Below, piece after piece: positions 1-10,839 of a DNA stretch of 64,000 nt. The stretch is from the NCBI GenBank assembly GCA_017979445.1, contig CM030710.1:10278248-10342247 (forward strand), read 5' to 3'. A program made the position numbers and the translations under genes. Position 1 is the stretch's first letter, and every line of letters begins with the position of its first letter. Under the pieces are notes generated by a model. The model did no database searches. It had not been told where the DNA came from and saw nothing but the letters and a program-made list of their open reading frames with translations. This DNA is from Akebia trifoliata (Eukaryota; Streptophyta; Magnoliopsida; Ranunculales; Lardizabalaceae).

Positions 1-1041
1 TTGTTGAACCCGACTTTATATATAATGTGGGGGGGGGGGGTCCTGGGGGCTGGGCGAGGGTTTGTGTGACAAAATGTCACAGTTGTCAGATCTACACATA
101 TCAAACACTTCAAATCTGTTAAAAAATACATGCGCAAATTGATTCACTTCATAGTTTGTAAAAATTCACACCTAACCCAAGCTCTTGTGGGAGAAGTCAA
201 GCTCTGAAGAATGGGTTATCGTTGCCACAACTATGTCGCCGCTTGAGTTCTTCTTGGGAGTGGCTACAATGGTGGGGTTGCAAAGGAGATGGAGATGATG
301 GTGAGTGGAGCTCAAAATTGCAAAAGTTAGGGCAATGTGGAGATATTAGAATTTTGTTTGGGGTTTTTTTCTTGGTGAAGAAGACAATGTGGGGAGGTAG
401 TTGCAATTTAAAAAAAGGGTTAGTTAATCAATTTGCGCATGTATTTTTTTTAGCAAATCTGAGCAGTTCGATGTGTGAAGATCCGACTACTAGGACATTT
501 TACGTGAATGTTTGTCTGGAATTTTGTCACATGAATCCGACCGATATATATCGTTTTTTCTCATTTCTCTCATTTTCTTCAAAGTTTTTCCTTGCCATTT
601 TAAACTGGTTCTCCTACTTGGTGAATATGACAAAAACAGATTCTGAAATTTGTGGAATTACCATTTCAGTGCACTATTCATTTTGTTTCCGAAATAGTAA
701 ATGACAATTTTAGAACTAAAACAATTTGATTAAAATGGGGAAAACTTTGTATTATTTTATAAAGCAGAAACTATTTTAACCATTTAATACGACCAAAAAA
801 CGGCGCAGCAGGGGAGGGGGGGCGGAAGTAAAAACGGTAATTTACCATTCACAAAATTGAAATAAATAGTGTGCTGAAATGGGAATTTCACAATTTTTTT
901 CTACGCAGGTTTTCAGGAATTTCCCCTTCGTATTTTTAGGCTGGGTTTGTCAAATTGACTCACTGAGTCACAAAGTAATTGATATACTCTAAACTTGTTT
1001 GAATTGTTCGTAACAGATTGAATTTTCTCTGTGACAATCAG
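1..1041. other. MATE intron 1 or upstream DNA
   Basis: No MATE first exon can be recognised here. The stretch holds a G homopolymer near 31-40, a foldback element (separate entry), and AT-rich DNA ending in the cag acceptor used by the first visible MATE exon at 1042. It is therefore most simply intron 1, with exon 1 left of the window, although loss of exon 1 cannot be excluded. Confidence 0.5.
87..488. repeat. foldback (MITE-like) element
   Basis: The segment around 87-146 reads as an imperfect inverted copy of 425-488. The shared core includes AATACATGCGCAAATTGATT on one arm and its complement on the other. Arms are about 60 bp, separated by about 280 bp of unrelated, GA-rich sequence. 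The outer sequence (GTGACAAAAT near 68 and its complement near 525) suggests the symmetry may extend further out. No target duplication was identified. It would be a non-autonomous DNA element or a simple foldback inside the first MATE intron. Confidence 0.55.
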
Positions 1042-3941
1042 CTAGGAATGGCAAGTGCACTAGAAACACTATGTGGCCAATCTTATGGAGCACAACAATA
1101 TCAAAAGCTTGGAATTCATACTTATAGTGCTATAATCTCTCTCATATTGGTTTGTCTCCCTCTATCACTCATATGGTTCAACATGGGAAAACTACTCATT
1201 CTCATAGGCCAAGACCCTTTAATATCTGATGAAGCTGGAAAATATGCAATATGGTTGATCCCTGCATTATTGGCTGACGCTAATCTTCAAGCCCTAACAA
1301 AATATTTACAGTCTCAAAGTTTGATCCTTCCATTGCTCTGGGGCTCCTTTGCATCACTTTGTCTCCATATTCCACTCTGTTGGGTTCTTGTATTTAAGTC
1401 CGGATTAGGATATGTTGGGGCTGCTCTAGCGATTGGGATATCATATTGGTTGAACGTGATCTTCCTAGCATTGTACATCATGTACTCTTCTTCGTGTGAG
1501 AAAACACGAGTACCGCTATCAAAGGAAGCATTCAGAGGGATCCGCGGTTTCTTTCAACTTGCACTTCCTTCCACTTTAATGGTCTGGTAAGTTATCTATT
1601 TAAGGTTTTACTTAGGGTCTTGACATTTCAATATTATTCTTTTACCGTTTATTATGTCCTTAATGGATGATACTTTATGCATGTGTTGGTGGTGCTAGTC
1701 TTGAATGGTGGTCGTATGAGCTGCTTGTCCTTCTGTCCGGGATTTTACCTAATCCGCAGCTCGAAACTTCTGTACTCTCTATATGGTACGATACTTTCGA
1801 AGCGTTTACTTAATTTGATAATATGAAGGCTCTTTTTTATTTGATTTGGTAAAGTTAAATGGCCTTTGGGTCTTGAATTTTTTCACGAAATTCATTTAGG
1901 GCAATACGATTATTTTGAAATGCTGTGTTCAAGACATTCCAATTTCGGCCATGACCTAAACGAAATATTGAATGCTCCAGTCGATATTATCTCGGTTTTT
2001 CTCGCAACCAAAACATTGCCTTGAGATGAGATTTTAAACATGGATTGTTCAATGGAGAATATATGCACTTAACTTGTTATTGTCCTTGTGAACAGCCTTA
2101 CAACTCTTGCATTTCTCTACTCCATACCATATGGACTTGGATCTGCTGCGAGGTTGGTTCTGAAACTTCTTTCTCATTCATTTTAGTTTTCTTATATTTT
2201 CACTCCCAACTTTAGTTTAAAACGGACCATCTTCATTTTACATAATAATTTCATTGATTTGTGCGTTATAAACTATCTTAACCAATCTATTATTTTTTTA
2301 TGAATGTGTGCATATGCGGATGGTTCAAATATGTGTCATAGTGCAAATTTATATTTATATATCTATACACATATATATACCTTGTATTAATTAGACACAA
2401 CATCCTCTATTATGTAGTACTCGGGTTTCGAACGAATTGGGAGCAGGGAACCCACAAGCAGCTTATGTGTCTGTATGTGTCGTGATGTTTCTTGCTGTCA
2501 CAGAGGCAATTATTGTAAGTGCAACCATCTGCGCTAGTCGATACATTTTGGGATATGCTTACAGTAATGAGACGGAAGTTGTAGATTACGTCACGATAAT
2601 GGCTCCTCTAATTTCTCTCTCAGTCATCATGGACAGCCTACAAGGTGTCCTCACAGGTAATTATTTCTTCCAAGAAGGTCGAGGACTAGAGCTTAATCAG
2701 GTTCGGGTTGAATATGATCCATATCTGAATTTTTTATCTGGATCCAAATCTGACTCAGATCCTATTTAGCTAAAACCATTTTGCTTTCACTAGACCCAGA
2801 TCCGACCCAACCAAATTGCTTGATTCGGGTTGGTCAGGTCAGATAATTTCGGACCATTAACATATTTGCTACATTTCTTTTCTTATTCCTATACTATTCT
2901 ATTTTTTTCCCTTTTAATTATTTTATTTAATAAGAATTATTCTTATATTAAAGTAGTAGAAGAAAGATATCTTGAATAACATTAAAAAAAAAATTCTAAA
3001 CAATATATCATTCGGATCTAGGTGGATATAATGATGGATCCGTATTTGACACTGGTCAGAGACATCAACCTAAATTCGACCCATTTCTTTTTCAGATACA
3101 CTCCCATGGAACCAAACCCGCTAAATTTGGGTTCAAATTACTTGAACGGATAAAATCCAACCCATTTTATGCCCTATCAAGGAGACCTTCCAAAGGAACT
3201 AATTAAAACCCTTTCGAAGCTAGAACAACAAGGCCATGCACGGATAACCGTAGATGCTTTTCACTTGTATCGCGAAGAAACACATCTACGGTTATGTGTG
3301 CACCCCATGTCAGAAATGTAAAAAAGCACAGTAAATCCAATATCACCTCAGCACGACTCAAGTTCTTTAACCGTAGTTTGATATAATTTCATTTAGGTAT
3401 TTGCTTTAAAATTCTTGGTAATTGAAGTTAGATGTGTTCTCTTTAAATGTTCAGGTATTTCTAGAGGCTGTGGGTGGCAGCATCTAGGCGCTTATGTGAA
3501 TCTTGGCGCATTCTATGTTGTTGGGATTCCGGTAGCTGTTGTATTAGGTTTTGTTATACATTTAGGAGGAAAGGGTCTATGGCTTGGAATACTAAGTGGG
3601 GCAATTCTACAAACAGTTCTACTTTCTCTCATAACAAGTTGTATAAATTGGCAACAACAGGTTTGTAATTCATCCCTTGTGACTTATGATCTTAGCTTTC
3701 TCAATTACATGTGTTATATCATCACTAAAAGTGTAAATGAACCTAAGCACTTAAGGGATATTGTCCATTTTTTTTAGCTGGTGAGGTGATTATGTCAATC
3801 TTGCAGGCAAGCAAAGCAAGGGAGAGGGTATTTGAGGGAGATTTTTTATTGAGAACGAAGGAACCGGATGAACATTATGTATTGTGGCCTTTCACAGGGA
3901 AATCTTTTAGTCATTTACTTCGGCAACAGTTTGATCTATAG
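1042..3941 (+). CDS. MATE/DTX efflux transporter, exons 2-7 (5' incomplete)
   Basis: Multidrug and toxic compound extrusion family: proton-driven antiporters with about 12 membrane helices in plasma or vacuolar membranes, exporting organic cations, flavonoids, citrate and other metabolites. Six exons join in frame: 1042-1586, 1699-1785, 2096-2152, 2418-2656, 3455-3660 and 3807-3941 (stop TAG 3939-3941), giving 422 residues. All introns are GT-AG. Family marks seen are [17 protein letters not shown] at the start, [14 protein letters not shown] in the second exon, [13 protein letters not shown] across the third/fourth exon junction, and [13 protein letters not shown] in the fifth. Family members are about 480-500 residues, so roughly 60-75 N-terminal residues (usual exon 1) are missing. 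No stop or frameshift is seen, so the visible part looks functional. The substrate cannot be told from sequence. Confidence 0.93.
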
Positions 3942-5840
3942 TATTAATGAAGAGGAACACTTTAAACACTTGTATTGTCTTTTGGAAAAACTACAACCTC
4001 ATCACTTTCTATCAATTATCTATTAACGATTTTGGTCTTCTAATAGCTCCAGCAATGACTATCAAAAAGAGAAATACCAGGATGATTCTTATTTTGGGAC
4101 CATTTTTTTACTAGTGTGAGGCAACCTCTATCCAACCAAGCCATGATTATTTATTTTTACGAGATAGCAATTGGGTTCGAAAGCAAACAACTTTGCATTG
4201 TTGAAGGTTTGTTTCTAGAAAATACCATTGACGAATTGCATGGCATTTTTTTTGGAGATCATTTTGAGAAACTCAAGATGATAAGTACCAGAGAAACCCA
4301 TTGCTTATATTCTTGTATGCCAACCAATCAGACTACATGGGAAGACATAAGCTTCATTATGTCTTGTGTTTGCCAAGAATTCAATGTGCTTAGAGAACTT
4401 CATTTTCGTTGTAGTTGACCAGTTCTCGATGGAATTTCTTATTCCATACCAAAAGATGATAGATGCAACTTATTTTTGCAAACATACTCTTCCAAGAAAT
4501 AATACAATTGTGTTGGATTCTCAAGTTCATGGGACATTTTCAAAGAACTCAGTGGAAGTACCTTGTCACCATTCTATAGTCCAGAATAGTATTTCTAACT
4601 TGACTCATCTTTTTTCTTTCTTTCTTTTTTGTGTTACGGCCAAAAATGGGTGCTTAGAGCAAACTTTTGGTGGGATTTTTTATGGAAAGTAAGGAAAAAG
4701 GCCAAATGTGGTGATGAAGGAGAGATCTGTAAATAATTCCCTCCATTGGATCCGATGTAATCATAACGCTGACCTACACATATAGTCATCCCACCTATGG
4801 CACATAATCCCTGCAGGAACAATATCCTTGTTTGTGTGAGTTATTGTCCATGAAACAACTCTTGATTGAGAGGTTCATAAGGCAATTCAGGATGGAGTTC
4901 TCTTGGGACTTAGGCTTCAAAAGAAAGTTTAATGACCAATTGGCCCATGTTACCATATCCCCACTAGAGTACAACCAGCTAATTTGGTCAAACTCAAGCA
5001 ACAAGGAATACTTTCATCAATTTGTGTTTCATGTGTTGTTATTTCATTTCTCTGGTTATTTACTCTCAATTCTTTCACTGTTTGGGAGTTTTCAAGGTCA
5101 GACCTTTCGAGGAAGAGAAAGGATTCTATGGCATTTACTATATTTTTTTAGTATGTAAGGGACTCAGAAAGGATAGGAATTCTCGTGCGCTCAATGAAAA
5201 GGAACAGTTGCTTTAAATGCTTATAACTATCATTTCAGAAAGTTTTTTTTTTTTTTTTCTTTTGTTTTTTTTTTTTTTTTTTTTTGAGTTCAAGGGGGTA
5301 TCTTCTTCGAAGGCCTTTTATTCAAATGGAATCTGATTTCTAAGCAAGAGTCATAAACTTGTGTTCTATTTATCTTCAATTGTCACCTTGACCATCACGT
5401 TAAAAAAAAATTCCATTACACTTTTTTCAGAAAAAAAAATGCATGAATGCCCATGAAGCTGAGAATGAATCTTTGCTATGCAATGTGAAAGTAAAGCAAT
5501 TGATAAAGAAAGGACGTGAAAAAGGCATCAACAAGGATAGAAGGATGTGGTAATTGTCTTCAATTATGAACAGGTCTATAATACAATAACAAGAAACTTA
5601 ATTAGAGAGAATCACTCCATTGTTTTGATGGAGCAGTCCAATGGTGGATAACCCATTGTAATCTATATGAGGTTAGATTGAATGTGAGCTTCACTATAAT
5701 GTCAAAGCTGTTAGATGTTTTACTCAATCTAATGGCCTCCAATGTGCTTGATTTATATACAAATGATGATATTTAAATAAGAAAATAGCATACATAAGAC
5801 CAGGAATGAACACTGACCTGAAAGTACAAGCAACACATAA
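3942..5840. other. intergenic, no gene seen
   Basis: AT-rich DNA between the convergent MATE gene and the plastid-protein gene. Open stretches around 4116-5216 (up to 108 codons, in several frames) show no recognisable domain and no continuity. A long T tract lies at about 5239-5285. Nothing else is supported. Confidence 0.6.
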
Positions 5841-7830
5841 CTACATAACACGGCGACAGCGGCACCAGAATGCGGTCCCCCCACCCCTACCTTGAGCAAC
5901 AGCTATTTCCTCATCCACATAAAACCAGGTAAAGAAAGGGTCCTTGGTGCCTGGTTCCCTCTCATCTTTTTGCCCGAGACTTATCCTCAGGGGACTAAAT
6001 GGCCCGACCTTTATCTCGACGAACTCAAAAATGAATGCCAATATTCTCTTCTTCCATGAAAACCTGCCTTGAAATTTCAGCCATCCAATTGGGCCCAAAT
6101 ATACTCCGTTTTCAATCATCTTTGCCTGATAACCCAATGCAGGAATAGTTAAGATTTGAAAAATACAAATCATAAACAATACTATTTCATCTTTCTCCAA
6201 TAGATTACCAAATTAGTAAGTTTGATAAGGTGTTTGGATGCAATTATAAGTTAGGCAAATTGACGAAAAGTTATCCAAGAGCAACCACAATTGATCACCT
6301 CTCCATGAACATTGGACAAGGAAGTATGAGTCTTTGAGATTAATTTATTGAAGGGCCATATCAAAAGGCAAGAGTGATTATTTCAGCCTCAGATATCAGG
6401 GAAGGTGTTGAAATTGGAAATGCTTCTTGCATCCCCCTTTTTTTTTTTTTTAAATATTTATATCCGTAACGCTTCCTTTGTCTTTGATATCAAACACCTC
6501 CTAACAGCTCAGGAATACCCACAAACAGAACAACACACATGGTCAAGTCTTCTCCCAACATGAACATGGGATTGATTTTTCACTTTTTGGCCTTGAAGAA
6601 ACATGTAAATAAAGAGGAAATCAGTAAGTCTTTGGTAGCAACAAAGGAATCAATTTTGGTGAGGACTGTTGGCACTGCTGAATCATGTTAAATCATGCTG
6701 TATTTTATGTGTTTCCATCTATATTTGTTGCTTTCATGGTTTCGCACTCACATGATTCATAGTAATGTAGGATGAAAATTCTTACTGAATGACATCAATT
6801 TAGGCAATCTATTGATGTTTATGCTTGTGAGTTATTCTTGTTTGAATCATGTATTGGCTATTGGATGTTGAAAATTTCCCTTATTAATGTCCGTGAAAAT
6901 CATATATATGTATATATATATGTCTTTAAGAAAGAAATTTACAACTCTCCCAAACCTCCAAACTCTGAAACTTTAGTTTTCCTGTTTGATTTCACTATCT
7001 CATAACCTGAAGACGAGTTACAAGTTACAACTACATGATACATATATACACCCAAAACACCGAAATCCCAAAATTGCACCAATTTGATCAATCACGACTA
7101 GTTTCAAGACATCTATCACAACAAATCAATAAAGAAAGAACAACAAGGGTTCTTACAGCTGCGTCAAACCGTTGAACAGCTGTAATTGGGAAATAGCTAC
7201 CGCGCTTCAATCGATCCTGCAAAATAGTCCAGAAATCTATTAAGTACCCAATAAAGGAAATTACCCTAACAGTAGAATTCAAATAGTAAGTAAGCAAAGA
7301 AGTGAGGGTAGAACAACCTGGGCAGTGAAGATAAGCATCCATGTTCTCCCAGGTGATTCCTTTCCACCAAGTTTGTTGAGAAACAATGAGGGGTCGAGTT
7401 TCGATTTCTTGATCACAGAAAGGGCAGCTAGAACTTCCTTGATGCAACTTTTCTTGATTTTGCTGCATTCTTGAGCACCTTCACACTCTCCTCAACTCCC
7501 TTAAAAATAAAAATAAAAACTAAACTCAGCTTCAATATGAATTTTTGAAATAGTTTAGAATTGAACCCATCAAGAAATTTTTTTTTTTTTTTTTTCTAAA
7601 AAGCTTACTGTATCGTCTGGTTCGTCTTCTTCTTGGAGAAGAAGAGGGGTAGATGGGTCTTTTTCCTCTAGAGTGATTCTGGGATTTGATGAACAGAATC
7701 TGCTGGAACTGTGGTTTGAGGTTTTGAGAATAGAGAGGCTTTTGGAGATGGGGAAGGTTTGAGATTTGTTGGAATTTATCCAAGTGAAGGAAGTTGAGAA
7801 ACAGTAGGAGGTTATTGTGAGTGATGCCAT
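5841..7830 (-). CDS. plastid-targeted protein, four exons, frameshift in exon 2
   Basis: Exons on the minus strand: 7609-7830 (ATG at 7830), 7318-7499, 7157-7216 and 5841-6125 (stop at 5843-5841), all with GT-AG introns. About 249 residues if the frame is restored. Exon 1 (74 residues) starts MASLTITSY and is Ser/Thr-rich with few acidic residues before residue 50, typical of a chloroplast transit peptide. Conserved body motifs are GGKESPGRTWMLIFTAQ (exon 2), YFPITAVQRFDAA (exon 3) and WFYVDEEIAVAQGRGGG (exon 4). From memory these match a small plant thylakoid-associated family that includes Arabidopsis AT1G18060; the biochemical function is unknown to me. Exon 2 opens in one frame (GVEESVKVLKNAAKS) and continues one base out of phase as KEVLAALSVIKK, so a base appears missing near 7436-7447. 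This means either a recent pseudogene or a sequence error. Confidence 0.8.
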
Positions 7831-8076
7831 TGTTGTTTTTCTGTTCGGATCTGCATTTTTTTTTTTACGTTTGATCGTTTACCACATTTGAATGTGTGGA
7901 TTGAATTAGATCCTTGGATACACGTATTTTCAAAGTTTTTTTTTTTTTTTTCTTTCTTTTTTATTTTGGGTTATTTAGACATAGCCGTCCACTTTATGGT
8001 GAATATTAGACATACCCCTTCTCTTTAAAGTGAATATTTGGGTTCTCACCATAAAAAAAATGATTTTTTTTTATAC

Positions 8077-8223
8077 ATATGCCCCCCTGATGTGGCATGT
8101 GCAAGAACCATAGATTCTTTTCCTCGGGATATATAATTTCACATACTTTTGGGGATGTACAATTGTATATCCCGAGAGAAAAAAATCTATGATTCTAACT
8201 CATGCGACGTCAAGGGGCATGTA
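8077..8223. repeat. foldback / MITE-like inverted repeat
   Basis: Arms 8077-8133 and 8164-8223 are imperfect inverted copies (about 80 % by eye) around a loop of roughly 30 bp. The best-conserved pieces are CCTCGGGATATA against its complement and the central CATAGATT core. No gene lies in it. The short size and long arms suit a MITE or a small-RNA-generating hairpin. Confidence 0.65.
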
Positions 8224-8419
8224 TCAGAGAGAGAGTCAAAGAAGCACTACTCTTTCACCAATCATCTTTTCAATCTTTTGAATAAAAAAATGTACCCTCC
8301 TCTTCAACGTTAAGATTCTATAAACTTCAACTTCCAAACCTCAATAACAAGACAAGATGTTTAGAGAGGTAGAGGTCCATAGAATTTTAAGTGGAAAAAA
8401 TAAGAAGTTTTCTAAAAGC

Positions 8420-8660
8420 AATTAACATGATGTTGAAAAAGAAATTTTGATGATGTGGTGGAATAGATTTCACATAATTTATCATGGGATTGAAGAGCTT
8501 GAAGATGATAGAATTCTTGGAGAAAAATAAACAATTTTTGGATAGAGGTTGTTTTCATTAGTCTATATGAAAAGAACGAGGTCAAGATGCATATCATCAG
8601 TTTGAAAACATAAGGGTATGTCAAATATTTTACCAAAATTGGAGGGGTATACTTAAATTA
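8420..8660. repeat. dispersed repeat, copy 1
   Basis: The stretch from TAGTCTATATGAAAAGAACG through ATCAGTTTGAAAACATAAGG to the T-rich end recurs in diverged form at about 9885-10025. Both copies keep the order GTCTATA, AAGGTCAAG-like, ATCAGTTTGAAAACA, GTATGTC/GATGTC, AAATATT. Similarity is by eye. Family unknown. Confidence 0.5.
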
Positions 8661-9884
8661 CACTTTATTTGTTTATAAGATTATATTGTCACACCAAATA
8701 TTTTACCTTGCACTCCAAAATGAAATAAAATACAGCAAAATAAGCTTTCAATTTTGTTAATCCCTCCCTGCCTATTTGTCCTAATTCACCTTCCACCCAT
8801 TATCCTGCATCCACTGATATACATTAATTTGAGCCAGGACTAGGGATACAAACCTAACCTTTGACTCCATGGTTCGGCTCATTTTTTCTTGGCCATATAG
8901 ATTAGTGGGCCTCGTCTTGGAGTTGCAAAACCTGGCCCAAATCAAGCCCAAATAGGCCTGCCAGAACCCCCTTCTATTACCAAGAATCCTTGTATTTTTT
9001 TATTTTTTTAACCAAAACCAATCATCTCTTTGCTCTTCAACTTCTATGGTAAATTATTTGTAATCTTCTACACCTTAGCTCCAATCCATCGTTTTCAAGG
9101 TTGCTTTAATCCCTTATTTCTATCCAAAATCCTACTTCAAAAATTGTATCTTGTTCTTGAGGATTGAAGGTTGAAGTAGATAGAATTTTGTTCCATGACC
9201 TCCATGTAACATTCAAAAATAGGATCAGATGTCACATGGATGTAGAGCACACAATTTAATAACTTGAAAAAAAACTACATAAAATATATCATTGGATTTG
9301 AACTTTAGATTTGGGATTTTGGTGACTTCAATCTTCAAAGTCTTGGATCAAGCCCAAAAAAAATAGTTTTTCTTTCGAGTTTTTTTTTTTTTTTAATCTA
9401 ATATTGGCCATGAACTTGAAAGGACTATGGTGTTATTGACAATCCGCGTGAGCCTAATAATTCATCCTAGCAATGGTGGGATTGTGGGAAGATTATTGAA
9501 ATGTTGAAGATATGGGCTTTTAGATCAATTTTCATTAACCTATTGAAAACTCTAGGGTAACTCAAAACCTTAAGACCATTTTGACATAGGACCAATGTAT
9601 GGGCGAGTAATGGGTCGGGATCAGGCTCTAATATTGTAACACAACCCTACCAAAGACCCTTGAGTTCAAGGTCTTGGGTAAATATTATTTCCCTTCATCT
9701 TCAACCCTAAATTCTATCTACTTCAACCTTCAAACATAATAGAATTTTTGATAGAAAAATTAAGGGTTATGTTGAAGTCAGAAACATACGGTTGAAGATG
9801 AGGTTGAGAATGGATATAAAATTATTTACCATTAAGGTTGAAGTTGACTGATCTTTGGTAGAAAAATCAAGGTTTCTAGCCAAA

Positions 9885-10025
9885 GATTGAAGATGTGGAA
9901 TTTAAATCGTTTTTATTAGTCTATAAGAGAAGACAAAGGTCAAGGGGGCATGCAATCAGTTTGAAAACACGGGGATGTCTTAAATATTCACCAAAGAGTT
10001 GAGGGCTATGCCTAAATCACCCACT
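9885..10025. repeat. dispersed repeat, copy 2
   Basis: Diverged second copy of the element at 8420-8660, sharing ATCAGTTTGAAAACA and the following AAATATT-CACCAAA segment. A further short remnant with similar wording is near 7970-8045. Confidence 0.5.
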
Positions 10026-10489
10026 AAAATTGGAGATGCAACATAGGGCTTAGAGGTTAAGAGATGCATTTTTGTATTCTTCAGCAAAGTATAAAAAAAA
10101 GCTTGACTTTCTCATCAAAGGCACTTGACTCACAAGACATGGGTGGTGGGTCTTCTTCTCCGACACCAATGGACAATGATACCTACAAAAAACACTATGA
10201 CGCTCAAGTCCAATAAAGAATAAATGTAATCTCAAACTTACATCATCAAAGATGATTGACTTACCTTTCATTGTTCGTACGTATTTATATACCATGCTCT
10301 TTAGACCATTTCAGATGAAATGATATCGCTGATCAGCTTCACCAATGGAGGCTATCCATGCTAGATCAACGCAGAAACTAAGTTTAGAACTGTTACAATT
10401 CCGTTCACCATGATCTTAGAGAACACACCACAAATGTCAATCTCTCATTGGTCATATGATTTTTTTGACCATTTTAGAAACCATTTTAC

Positions 10490-10815
10490 AACCAAATGTT
10501 CACAAGCTTGTAAACAAAAACTCAAAACTCAAGTTTTTTGAAACTTTGTAACCCAAAGCATATGGTACAAAACAATTTCAATAAACACTCATAATTCTTT
10601 GTCAAAGTAATGTAACACCAACAACATTGTTGTAACTAAAATGCATGATGGATAGATGAAGAAAGTACCAAATGTTCACAACCTTGTAAGCAAACCCAAA
10701 ACTTGAGTTTCTCATCTAACCCAACATACATAAAGCAAATGGTACAAAACAAATTCAATGAACACTCATAATTCTTTGTCGAAGTAATGTCACACCTACA
10801 ACATTGTTGTATAAA
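10490..10815. repeat. tandem duplication just 3' of ASF1
   Basis: Two copies in the same orientation with a period near 178 bp: CCAAATGTTCACAA at about 10492 and 10668, CACTCATAATTCTTTGTC at about 10585 and 10763, and ACAACATTGTTGTA at both ends. The right copy ends about 25 bp from the ASF1 stop, so on the minus strand the array lies in the presumed ASF1 3' UTR or just past it. Confidence 0.75.
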
Positions 10816-10839
10816 CAGTTTTAACTTTTGTTGGAAAAT

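Larger units (their letters stand above)
7831..10839. other. intergenic with small repeats
   Basis: No gene is seen between the start of the plastid-protein gene and the end of ASF1. The stretch holds T tracts, a foldback element at 8077-8223, a diverged dispersed repeat pair (8420-8660 and 9885-10025) and a tandem duplication at about 10490-10815. Scattered short open frames (for example near 8412-8636 and 10050-10295) show no family motif. Confidence 0.6.

Noticed and set aside
222..704. 160-codon open frame at the window start
   Set aside because: It overlaps the foldback element, has no recognisable domain, and is interrupted by low-complexity sequence.
4116..5216. Series of open frames of 62-108 codons downstream of MATE
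   Set aside because: They lie in different frames and strands without splice logic or family motifs; composition is like the surrounding intergenic DNA.
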